From: JBGTKH01 sp041744735
GTDB taxonomy: Bacteria; Planctomycetota; Planctomycetia; Pirellulales; Pirellulaceae
Assembly: GCA_041744735.1 (NCBI GenBank)
Contig: JBGTKH010000474.1
Location: 1-5,037, forward strand
Reading direction: 5' to 3'
DNA: 5,037 bases
The position numbers and the translations under genes were made by a program. Of this stretch, positions 1-5,037 are shown one piece after another; position 1 is the stretch's first letter; each line of letters begins with the position of its first letter. The notes beneath the pieces are model-generated. The model saw nothing but the letters and a program-made list of their open reading frames with translations. It was not told where the DNA came from and made no database searches.

Positions 1-375
1 TAGCAGCCAGTTATTGACGCACACAATTCGGTTAATCTGCGCGGCCCGCAACAGGGGTGCGAGCGAAACGGTCAAGCCGCGCACGAGCCCCCGAACGACA
101 ACGTTTCCAACTTTCTTCACCTCGGTCTGCGGATAGAGAACACACGCGCCATACGGAGAACAGACGTAGGAATTTTCGTACTCCAGTTCGTTGATCGTGA
201 CCGGCATGAGGGTCTCGTCAAAGCGCAACACGGCCCAACGAGTGTTTAAGTTACGAACCAGCGTGTTAGCCGGTCGGGAAGTCAGCAGCTCAATCCAGTC
301 GCCGTCGCGGCTGCTGCCCAGCAGCTTCGCAGGTGCCCGCGTGAACTCATCGATCAACGTGACGGCGCCTGCCAT
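1..375 (-). CDS. Partial protein of unknown function, fourth gene of the operon (C-terminus cut by window edge)
   Basis: An open frame of 125 codons runs from an ATG at 375 to the left edge with no stop. The ATG shares its A with the TGA stop of the ATP-grasp gene (TGATG). A Shine-Dalgarno-like GGGGA lies at 385-389, 9 nt upstream, so start and frame are well supported. The visible protein begins MAGAVTLIDE and has no signal peptide or membrane segment. It contains a Tyr/Cys-rich stretch (ENSYVCSPYGACVLYP, about residues 67-82) and then a run of short hydrophobic strands ending in VCVNNWLL. I do not recognise the family. The alternating strand pattern would fit a GNAT-like acyltransferase fold, which would make sense beside an acyl synthase and a ligase, but this is only a guess. 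Its overlap with the upstream gene implies a role in the same pathway. Confidence 0.85.
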   Translation of the reverse strand, partial: MAGAVTLIDEFTRAPAKLLGSSRDGDWIELLTSRPANTLVRNLNTRWAVLRFDETLMPVTINELEYENSYVCSPYGACVLYPQTEVKKVGNVVVRGLVRGLTVSLAPLLRAAQINRIVCVNNWLL

Positions 376-1532
376 CAGATGGGTTCCCCATTCCATTCGA
401 TGTCGAATGTGGCAGCCCTCGTTAGTGGTTTCCTGCGGCGAAGCGCCGTGGCGATCACCTCCAGCAGCGAGATCGGGGAAAGGAGACTCGGACCAACATC
501 ATTCCAAGCAAACATCACGTCCTTGGCTTCCCGCATGTCCTTGACCAGCGTTGCCAACTTTCCCTTGGCGATGGCTTGGGGAAGCGAAAAGAGGAGTACG
601 ATGGCCGCGAGCATGGAGGGTGGAGGTGATTGAGGTTCCAACAGTGAACTGCCGGGATGAAGAAACGCCTCAGCGAGCGGCAGCGACTTGAGCAAGTGCA
701 GTCCGCTGGTTGCCCGCGGATTGCATTCCAGCACAAAGAGCTTGCCGTCCTCGGCCTGCATCAGGTCGAATCCAAGCTGTCCCGTGAATTGTTGGCGCGC
801 GACAAACTCTTGGACAAACGACCGGATGCGAACGTCGTCGACTGCCATGAAGTAGATTCCGGAACCAATCCCCACCTGGTACTTGGAATAGTAGCAAGCA
901 TGCGCTCGCAAGACACCGTTGTGGGACACGCTGTAAGTCGAAAACTCCCGCCCCCGAATCCGCCGTTGAATGACCCAGGGATCGGCAGCGCTCGGTCGTA
1001 GTGCCGAAACGACTTCAGGCTTAGGCCCCACGAGCGTTCGAGCGGCAAACCGCGAATAGGCCGGCTTGAAGACCCAGTCCACCAAGTCTTGACGAGCCGT
1101 CCAAGGTTCTAATTCGACCGAACTTGCTGCGAGATGCGTTTCGGGAGGTTGAATCTCGGACGAACTGTTTTTCGCCAAACTAGCGAACGTCCATTTGTTG
1201 TGAAGTTGCTCAAGTCGCGACAGCGGTTCGGAAAAGACGGTCACGGCGGGCGGGAAAAGGTGCAACTTCGCAGCGATGTAAAAAATCTCTTCGCACGTCG
1301 GAATCACCAGGTCGATTTCGTGACGGCGTGCGATGTCGGCCAGGTCTTCGACAAACTTGTTGGGCTGTAAAGCCGGTTTCGCCACGACGAAAGTGCGCTT
1401 CGCAAACCGGCTGAATCCAGCGAGCGGCAGGCGGATGCTGTCCGCCAGAAAGACTTCATGCCCTGCCAGATGGAAATGCCGGACGAGGTCGAGCGTTACG
1501 GGCGCTCGAGCTCCCGTAAGGAGAATGCGCAT
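375..1532 (-). CDS. ATP-grasp domain ligase (carboxylate-amine/thiol ligase-like), 385 aa
   Basis: ATP-grasp enzymes activate a carboxylate as an acyl phosphate and join it to an amine, thiol or similar nucleophile. Residues 1-110 form a Rossmann-like pre-ATP-grasp domain (MRILLTGARAPVTLDLVRHF). Lys113 (HNKWTF) and Lys156 (VFKPAYS) sit where the nucleotide-binding lysines lie. WVIQRRIRGREFSTYSV (186-202) is the adenine-contact/strand segment. Asp256 (GFDL) and Glu269-Asn271-Arg273 (LECNPR) supply the Mg-ATP site. The site therefore looks intact and the length is normal for a single-domain member. The tail after residue 305 has a hydrophobic segment (about 306-322) and ends TFDIEWNGEPI; it may contact substrate or membrane. 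GGGAG at 1542-1546 lies 9 nt before the ATG. The start overlaps the upstream TAA by 1 nt (TAATG), and the stop overlaps the next gene by 1 nt. The substrate cannot be told from the sequence; an acyl product of the neighbouring synthase is plausible. Confidence 0.9.
   Translation of the reverse strand: MRILLTGARAPVTLDLVRHFHLAGHEVFLADSIRLPLAGFSRFAKRTFVVAKPALQPNKFVEDLADIARRHEIDLVIPTCEEIFYIAAKLHLFPPAVTVFSEPLSRLEQLHNKWTFASLAKNSSSEIQPPETHLAASSVELEPWTARQDLVDWVFKPAYSRFAARTLVGPKPEVVSALRPSAADPWVIQRRIRGREFSTYSVSHNGVLRAHACYYSKYQVGIGSGIYFMAVDDVRIRSFVQEFVARQQFTGQLGFDLMQAEDGKLFVLECNPRATSGLHLLKSLPLAEAFLHPGSSLLEPQSPPPSMLAAIVLLFSLPQAIAKGKLATLVKDMREAKDVMFAWNDVGPSLLSPISLLEVIATALRRRKPLTRAATFDIEWNGEPI
385..389 (-). 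promoter_or_regulatory. Ribosome binding site of the partial fourth gene
   Basis: The minus strand reads GGGGA with 9 nt to the ATG at 375. It lies within the last codons of the ATP-grasp gene, beside the TGATG stop/start overlap. It supports the reading of 1-375 as a real gene start. Confidence 0.55.
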
Positions 1533-3454
1533 TAGTCACCGCTCCCGTGCATGTGCGCTTTCACGACGCTGTCGAACGAATAACGCTCGGCGATTTCGGG
1601 ACAGTGAGTCGGGACGATTTCGATGGCAGGGTGCTGCTGAGATAATTCGTGTAGTTGGTTCAGCGACGCACGCATGTCGGCGACGGAATCGACGAAGCTG
1701 AAGGTCTTCCAATGAGGCAATGCATTTTTGCGCAGCGAGCCGAGGGTCCAGGTGGCATCGGCCGCCAGCAGCATTCGCTGAGCGGGGCTTTGCTGCACAA
1801 TGGCTCCGATTTGCCCGCGTGCGTGTCCGGGAAGTTGGATGAGTCGAACACTTCCATCGCCAAACAAATCGTGCGTCTGAGCGAATGCTCCAAACCCCGG
1901 ATCATGAAAATACTCGATCGTATGGAGCCGCGCCGCAAAATCATCGGGAAGTAATGACGGCAAAAAGCCTCTCCGCAAAGCGGAGAAACCGCGGCGACCG
2001 GCAACATCGTTCCAAGCGGCCTGCGACGAAATAAAATCGCTGCTGGGAAAATCACGTAGCCCGGCCACATGATCGGCGTGGAAGTGCGAGAGGATAATTC
2101 CGCGGATGTCGTGGGATTCGATTCCTTGCTCTTGCAGCTGTGCTCGAATCGTGAGCGAGTCACTGCAAACGACGGGGCTCAGTCGACCGTAAATGCTGTA
2201 AGGAAATCTGGCGGTCGCCGTGCGGAATCGGGGCGCATATCCCGTGTCGAATAGAAAGTGTCCAAACTGTGGGTGCGTAATCAGCGCGCAGGTGGCGTGA
2301 AAGGGGATTATGTTTGCACCCTTGCCGCGTTCCGCCAGGTAGTAGGGCTGAGGTGTATAGCCGGTCGTGAATAGCTTCACATCAACAGAACAAGTGCTCG
2401 CGGACTCGTCTCGGGCCGTAAACGATTCCAGCGTTCGCTGTTGCCCCTCTTCCATCGATACGATCGCGCGATAGCCGAGCACCTGCTGTGCGGCCGCGGA
2501 GGAAAATGTCTGACTCTTCGCGAGCAGTCCCACGCTGTAGGTGGTTAGCACGGGTTCGCCACGATGCCGGCGAGCACGATGCCAGAATGTAGCGACATTG
2601 GCGATCGCCATCGCAGTTCTGTAGGAGACTTTGCGGCGCGTGGCCGGCATTTTCAAATGCTGAAAAATGTGATGGAGAGTTGGCCAGAGCAAAACCGGTG
2701 ACTCGTTTGTTACCGTGCAGACATCGCCTGGCTCACCCCGAACGATCGCGAGACAGAGGGCATAGGCCAGATTGTCAACATAGGTGAGATCGACCAGGTT
2801 GCCGCCGTCTCCGATCTGTGGCAAACGTCCCTTGCTCGCCGCCAAAAGTAAACGTGGCAACAGACTGTTATCCCCCGGGCCGAACACCGCGCGAGCCCGA
2901 ATGGTAACGGCATTCACTCCAGCCGCGACCGCGCGGCGAATCACTGCCTCGGCGTCGGCTTTGCTTTTCGCATACTCGTTGGCAAAATGTTTCGGCAGAA
3001 CGGCGTCTTCTTCCACAAGTAGCTTATCAATGAAATCGAAATGAATCGCGGTGGAAGAAACATGCACCAACCGAATCCCAGGCCGTTGTCGACAGGCGTC
3101 TACGACGATCTGCGTACCTTTGACATTGATATCTTCAAACGCCGTGGCATCGCCCCAAATCGCCGCCAGTGCCGCCGCATGAATCACGACGTCATGATCC
3201 TGGCACAGCCGTTCGATGGCACGTTGATCGCACAGATCCGACGCTATGAACGTCGCTTTGGCGTGGCGGGCACGTCCCAGTCGATAGAAATTGCGACCAG
3301 TCACCGTCACTTGTTGACCGGCTTCTGCGAGCACACTCGCCACCCGCGAGCCAACAAAGCCCGTACCGCCAGTAATCAAAATGCGCAGCTGGCGATCGCG
3401 CTGATGATCACGCAGTATCTGGCGAACCGCTTCGACGACTCTGGGATCTACCAT
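1532..3454 (-). CDS. Two-domain fusion: NAD(P)-dependent extended SDR (epimerase / 3beta-HSD-like) plus metallo-beta-lactamase-fold hydrolase, 640 aa
   Basis: Domain 1 (about 23-345) is an extended short-chain dehydrogenase/reductase. It has the nucleotide motif TGGTGFVG (28-35), Asp73 in ASDLCD, DVVIHAAA (88-95), HVSSTA (131-136) with the catalytic Ser/Thr, and the pair Tyr161/Lys165 in YAKSK. RARAVFGPGD (187-196) is typical of 3beta-HSD/epimerase relatives, including OleD-type reductases. A short polar linker (about 346-358) leads to domain 2 (about 359-640), a metallo-beta-lactamase fold: FDTG (402-405), HFHADH (457-462), His544, Asp566 and His617 give a full two-zinc ligand set, as in lactonases and thioesterases. 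No signal peptide is seen, so it is probably cytoplasmic. No Met lies at the domain border, so this is one polypeptide. The first 22 residues form an extra N-terminal helix. The start overlaps the synthase gene by 7 nt; the only SD candidate (GGAG, 3468-3471) is 13 nt away, so coupling probably drives translation. The likely role is acyl reduction plus hydrolysis or release; the substrate is unknown. Confidence 0.92.
   Translation of the reverse strand: MVDPRVVEAVRQILRDHQRDRQLRILITGGTGFVGSRVASVLAEAGQQVTVTGRNFYRLGRARHAKATFIASDLCDQRAIERLCQDHDVVIHAAALAAIWGDATAFEDINVKGTQIVVDACRQRPGIRLVHVSSTAIHFDFIDKLLVEEDAVLPKHFANEYAKSKADAEAVIRRAVAAGVNAVTIRARAVFGPGDNSLLPRLLLAASKGRLPQIGDGGNLVDLTYVDNLAYALCLAIVRGEPGDVCTVTNESPVLLWPTLHHIFQHLKMPATRRKVSYRTAMAIANVATFWHRARRHRGEPVLTTYSVGLLAKSQTFSSAAAQQVLGYRAIVSMEEGQQRTLESFTARDESASTCSVDVKLFTTGYTPQPYYLAERGKGANIIPFHATCALITHPQFGHFLFDTGYAPRFRTATARFPYSIYGRLSPVVCSDSLTIRAQLQEQGIESHDIRGIILSHFHADHVAGLRDFPSSDFISSQAAWNDVAGRRGFSALRRGFLPSLLPDDFAARLHTIEYFHDPGFGAFAQTHDLFGDGSVRLIQLPGHARGQIGAIVQQSPAQRMLLAADATWTLGSLRKNALPHWKTFSFVDSVADMRASLNQLHELSQQHPAIEIVPTHCPEIAERYSFDSVVKAHMHGSGD
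1542..1546 (-). promoter_or_regulatory. Ribosome binding site of the ATP-grasp gene, inside the end of the SDR-MBL gene
   Basis: The minus strand reads GGGAG with 9 nt to the ATG at 1532. It lies within the last codons of the upstream gene, next to the TAATG stop/start overlap, and supports this start. Confidence 0.6.
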
Positions 3455-4410
3455 CTCAGCAATGCGGCTCCGATCGAAACGCCTGCGGCGGTTCCAACTA
3501 ATAGCACGACATCGCCGCGTTGGATTCGGCCGGCCTCAGTGGCAACGGCCAGTGCCATCGGAATGGAAGCTGCGGCGCAGTTTCCGTAGTCCGCGACAAT
3601 GTTCACAATGCGATCCGTTGAAAATCCAAACTGCTCCAGCAATCGCAGTCCAGGTCCTGATGCCTGATGTGGAACGATGACTTTCACTTCGTCGATACTT
3701 GAACCGGCATTCTCAAGAAATGTCGTGAGAAAGCTCTTCAGGCGAGGACGAACGAATCGGAACAACCGAGGGCCTGACATGTGAAAGCAGAACATATCTT
3801 CGTAAGAAGTCTCGAGCCGAGGCCGAGGATGATTGCCCGCACGAACGGCGCATAGTTCGAGTCCGTCGGACCAAGTTTCCAGCTGCGAGTAAATCAAATC
3901 GCTGCCCGAATCCTCGCAGAACTCGACAACGGCCGCAGCGCCGCCGTCTCCCAGCAGAGCCGCCGCTTCAGCGTCATTGAAGCTTCTCCCGCGCGTGGCT
4001 AGCTCGCCTGTGCAAATGAGAATTCGTCGGTAAGTCCCCGCGCGCAGCAATCCATTGGCAACTTGCAGCGCAACAACAAACGACAAGCATGTTTGATTGA
4101 CGGTGAAACACGGGACGCGTTCGAGGCCTAACTCGCGCTGAACGAATGCGGAGGTATCAGGCACGATTTGTTGCGCGAGGGCGCCAGCATACAGGATCAA
4201 GTCCGGGGCACCTGTCGAAGCCAATGCTTTCCGAGCGGCCTCGGCTGCGAGTTGCGAAGGTGAAACATCGTCGGCTGCAACTCGACGAGAAAACACGCCG
4301 GTGCTTTCTCTGATCCACTCCGCACTGCGACCGATGAGAGGGGCCAGATCGTCGGCTGTCTGTGTGCCAGGAGGTGCGGCCATTGCGACGGAAACAATGC
4401 GCATTCCCAA
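3448..4410 (-). CDS. KAS III / FabH-type 3-oxoacyl-ACP synthase family protein, 320 aa
   Basis: This is a thiolase-fold condensing enzyme of the KAS III class, which attaches an acyl group to an active-site Cys and condenses or transfers it. The triad is complete: Cys108 (TVNQTCLSFVVAL), His248 (VPHQAS) and Asn277 (DYGNCAAASIP). Other family marks are LLGDGGAAAVVE (152-163) and the C-terminal glycine loop GTAAGVSIGAALLRW (306-320). The length fits the family. Its place at the head of a four-gene operon with an SDR, a hydrolase and a ligase argues for a dedicated pathway rather than housekeeping FabH; OleA-like or acyltransferase-type KAS III are alternatives. The TTG start at 4410 is preferred because GGAGGA (4419-4424) lies 8 nt upstream, whereas the ATG at 4404 would be 14 nt away. 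The choice only adds Met-Gly. The stop overlaps the next start by 7 nt. Confidence 0.93.
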   Translation of the reverse strand: MGMRIVSVAMAAPPGTQTADDLAPLIGRSAEWIRESTGVFSRRVAADDVSPSQLAAEAARKALASTGAPDLILYAGALAQQIVPDTSAFVQRELGLERVPCFTVNQTCLSFVVALQVANGLLRAGTYRRILICTGELATRGRSFNDAEAAALLGDGGAAAVVEFCEDSGSDLIYSQLETWSDGLELCAVRAGNHPRPRLETSYEDMFCFHMSGPRLFRFVRPRLKSFLTTFLENAGSSIDEVKVIVPHQASGPGLRLLEQFGFSTDRIVNIVADYGNCAAASIPMALAVATEAGRIQRGDVVLLVGTAAGVSIGAALLRW

Positions 4411-4418
4411 TTGACAAA

Positions 4419-4424
4419 TCCTCC
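4419..4424 (-). promoter_or_regulatory. Ribosome binding site that decides the TTG start of the KAS III gene
   Basis: The minus strand reads GGAGGA, the strongest Shine-Dalgarno match in the window. The gap to the TTG at 4410 is 8 nt, close to ideal, while the in-frame ATG at 4404 is 14 nt away. It is the only strong site at the 5' end of the operon. Confidence 0.75.
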
Positions 4425-4667
4425 GTCGGCTTCTCGGCGTTTAAAACTGCAACTCCAACCCATGGATTCTACTCGGGCAACCGATCGACGGCATCGTTAG
4501 GGGCCGCGAAGCGCACACGCCTAGTGCCTGACCAGCGACCGGAAGCGAGTCCTGCGTGGGGCGGGGCAACCCGCACTGCGAAGCGTAGATAGTGAGTCCG
4601 AAAGCCATGCTATAGAGCGTCGAACTTTCGCGTGAGCCTTGCCATTCGATGACCAAGGGCCACTCCA

Positions 4668-4681
4668 CCCAAGATCTTGGG
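4668..4681. repeat. Perfect 14-bp palindrome CCCAAGATCTTGGG
   Basis: The sequence is identical to its own reverse complement, with no spacer. It lies about 260 nt upstream of the operon's first start codon. It could be a dimeric regulator site or part of an RNA stem. Function is not shown. Confidence 0.5.
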
Positions 4682-4696
4682 AGATCCTGTCGTTGC

Positions 4697-4726
4697 CTCG
4701 GTAACTTCCCGGCTGGAGCTACCGGG
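4697..4726. other. Stem-loop, 12-position stem with one mismatch
   Basis: Positions 4697-4708 pair with 4715-4726 around a 6-nt loop. There is one mismatch (4704/4719) and two G-T pairs if read as RNA from the plus strand. No T-run follows on either strand, so it is not an obvious terminator. It may belong to the structured RNA that the surrounding region suggests. Confidence 0.5.
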
Positions 4727-4734
4727 TGATCAAC

Positions 4735-4746
4735 TCCAGGCCTGGA
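4735..4746. repeat. Perfect 12-bp palindrome TCCAGGCCTGGA
   Basis: It is identical to its own reverse complement. Its right half (4741-4745) can instead pair with CCAGG at 4763-4767, giving an alternative hairpin. Function is not shown. Confidence 0.45.
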
Positions 4747-4844
4747 CGGCGCACTCGTCTGCCCAGGAGCAAACTTAACGAGTGAAGCTAAGGCGCCGAT
4801 GCGCGGATCGTTCCAGCAGATTGCCGAGATGTGCCTCTTCCGCA

Positions 4845-4874
4845 GATCGTGCCGGAACTACGCTCGGCACGATC
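4845..4874. repeat. Inverted repeat A: 10-bp perfect stem, 10-nt loop
   Basis: GATCGTGCCG (4845-4854) and CGGCACGATC (4865-4874) are exact reverse complements. The loop, with the first base of the right arm, contains CTACGCTC (4858-4865), which is the exact reverse complement of a loop segment in inverted repeat C. It looks like part of an interspersed palindromic repeat cluster. Confidence 0.7.
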
Positions 4875-4887
4875 CATCAGAATGGCG

Positions 4888-4913
4888 GGCCGGTTCGCTC
4901 GCTTGTTCCGGCC
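4888..4913. repeat. Inverted repeat B: 6-bp stem GGCCGG/CCGGCC
   Basis: GGCCGG (4888-4893) and CCGGCC (4908-4913) flank the 14-nt loop TTCGCTCGCTTGTT. The loop start TTCGCT also occurs in the reverse complement of the loop region of inverted repeat C. The right arm lies inside the 12-nt direct repeat GTTCCGGCCTTG. Confidence 0.5.
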
Positions 4914-5019
4914 TTGTATCTTCATCTCGCCGGTGAAGATCCTTCAAAATACGCATGGCTCCCGTGAGCGTAGCGAACGGGAGCCATGCGTTGGCGGGCG
5001 GCAGACCGTTCCGGCCTTG
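4905..5019 (+). repeat. Direct repeat GTTCCGGCCTTG, two copies
   Basis: The 12-mer GTTCCGGCCTTG occurs at 4905-4916 and 5008-5019. Each copy is preceded by TGGCGGGC (4883-4890 and 4992-4999), with 14 and 8 nt between. The two copies flank inverted repeat C, suggesting a repeated composite unit with some decay. Confidence 0.6.
4951..4991. repeat. Inverted repeat C: 15-bp perfect stem, 11-nt loop
   Basis: ACGCATGGCTCCCGT (4951-4965) and ACGGGAGCCATGCGT (4977-4991) are exact reverse complements around GAGCGTAGCGA. This is the strongest palindrome in the window. No T-run follows on either strand, so an interspersed palindromic element (REP-like) fits better than a simple terminator. The stem could still protect or stop transcripts. 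Confidence 0.8.
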
Positions 5020-5037
5020 GTCACCCAGACCGTGGTG

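Larger units (their letters stand above)
4523..4770 (+). mobile_element. Possible group II intron remnant (domain I-like structured RNA, no maturase ORF)
   Basis: On the plus strand, a perfect 5-bp stem capped by the GNRA loop GCAA (4561-4574) is followed by GCGAAGCGTAGATAGTGAG, then CCGAAAG (4598-4604), then GCTATAGAGCGTCGAAC (4609-4625). This order of elements (GGCAACC, GAAGCG, CCGAAAG, a stem-closing CTAT, then a GAAC) resembles domain I of bacterial group II introns of the chloroplast-like class, as I remember them. Further stems follow at 4697-4726 and 4741-4767. I see no reverse-transcriptase ORF, no clear GUGYG 5' end and no domain V, so it would be a broken remnant. The boundaries are approximate. 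It could instead be an unrelated structured RNA or chance. Confidence 0.35.
4425..5037. other. Gene-free intergenic stretch upstream of the operon
   Basis: No reading frame here has recognisable protein character; the short frames are compositional and run through palindromes. The left part (about 4523-4770) holds a possible group II intron remnant and several hairpins. The right part (about 4845-5019) holds a palindromic repeat cluster. I could not find a convincing -35/-10 pair on the minus strand for the operon. The promoter may lie between about 4425 and 4700, may use a non-canonical sigma factor, or may lie further upstream. Confidence 0.7.

Noticed and set aside
3041..3589. 182-codon plus-strand frame opposite the SDR and KAS III genes
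   Set aside because: It is antisense to two genes with clear catalytic motifs and shows no domain of its own.
4411..4445. TTGACA on the plus strand followed by TTTAAA
   Set aside because: The spacer is 23 nt, too long for a sigma70-type promoter, and there is no plus-strand gene to serve. The TTGACA overlaps the spacer between the RBS and start of the KAS III gene.
4603..4610. AGCCATGC shared with the right arm of inverted repeat C
   Set aside because: An 8-nt match with no extension on either side; chance is enough to explain it.
4441..4668. 75-codon minus-strand frame upstream of the KAS III gene (GTG start)
   Set aside because: No recognisable domain, odd residue make-up, and it lies over the structured intron-like region and starts inside a perfect palindrome. 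Probably not coding.
4782..4967. 61-codon plus-strand frame in the repeat cluster
   Set aside because: It runs straight through inverted repeats A, B and part of C, so its sequence is explained by the repeats.
4951..4991. Inverted repeat C as a rho-independent terminator
   Set aside because: No T-run follows the stem on either strand, and no gene end can be seen next to it in the window.

Overview
The window reads as part of a GC-moderate to GC-rich bacterial genome. The most likely source is a planctomycete (Pirellulales / Rhodopirellula-like). That rests on the general look of the proteins and on the long GC-rich palindromes in the intergenic stretch. It is an inference from memory of such genomes, not something the sequence proves.

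Layout: nearly nine tenths of the window (about 1-4424) is one tightly packed operon on the minus strand, read from right to left. The order is a KAS III / FabH-type 3-oxoacyl-ACP synthase (4410-3448, TTG start), a 640-residue fusion of an NAD(P)-dependent extended SDR with a metallo-beta-lactamase-fold hydrolase (3454-1532), an ATP-grasp ligase (1532-375), and a fourth gene, not recognised, that starts at 375 and runs off the left edge. All three junctions overlap (7, 1 and 1 nt), so translation is probably coupled and the proteins probably act together.

Working model (inference): the KAS III condenses or transfers an acyl chain, the SDR domain reduces or otherwise modifies the keto or hydroxy group, the ATP-grasp enzyme activates a carboxylate and joins it to an amine or other nucleophile, and the MBL domain hydrolyses an ester, lactone or thioester. 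Together they look like a compact pathway for a fatty-acyl-derived small molecule or unusual lipid. All catalytic motifs I looked for are intact. The product is unknown.

The right end (about 4425-5037, 613 nt) has no gene I can support. Next to the operon (about 4523-4770) the plus strand resembles domain I of a bacterial group II intron with no reverse-transcriptase ORF, so it may be a remnant. Further right (about 4845-5019) is a cluster of three palindromes with different stems but related loop sequences, and a 12-nt repeat, which looks like an interspersed repeat cluster. No convincing promoter for the operon was found.
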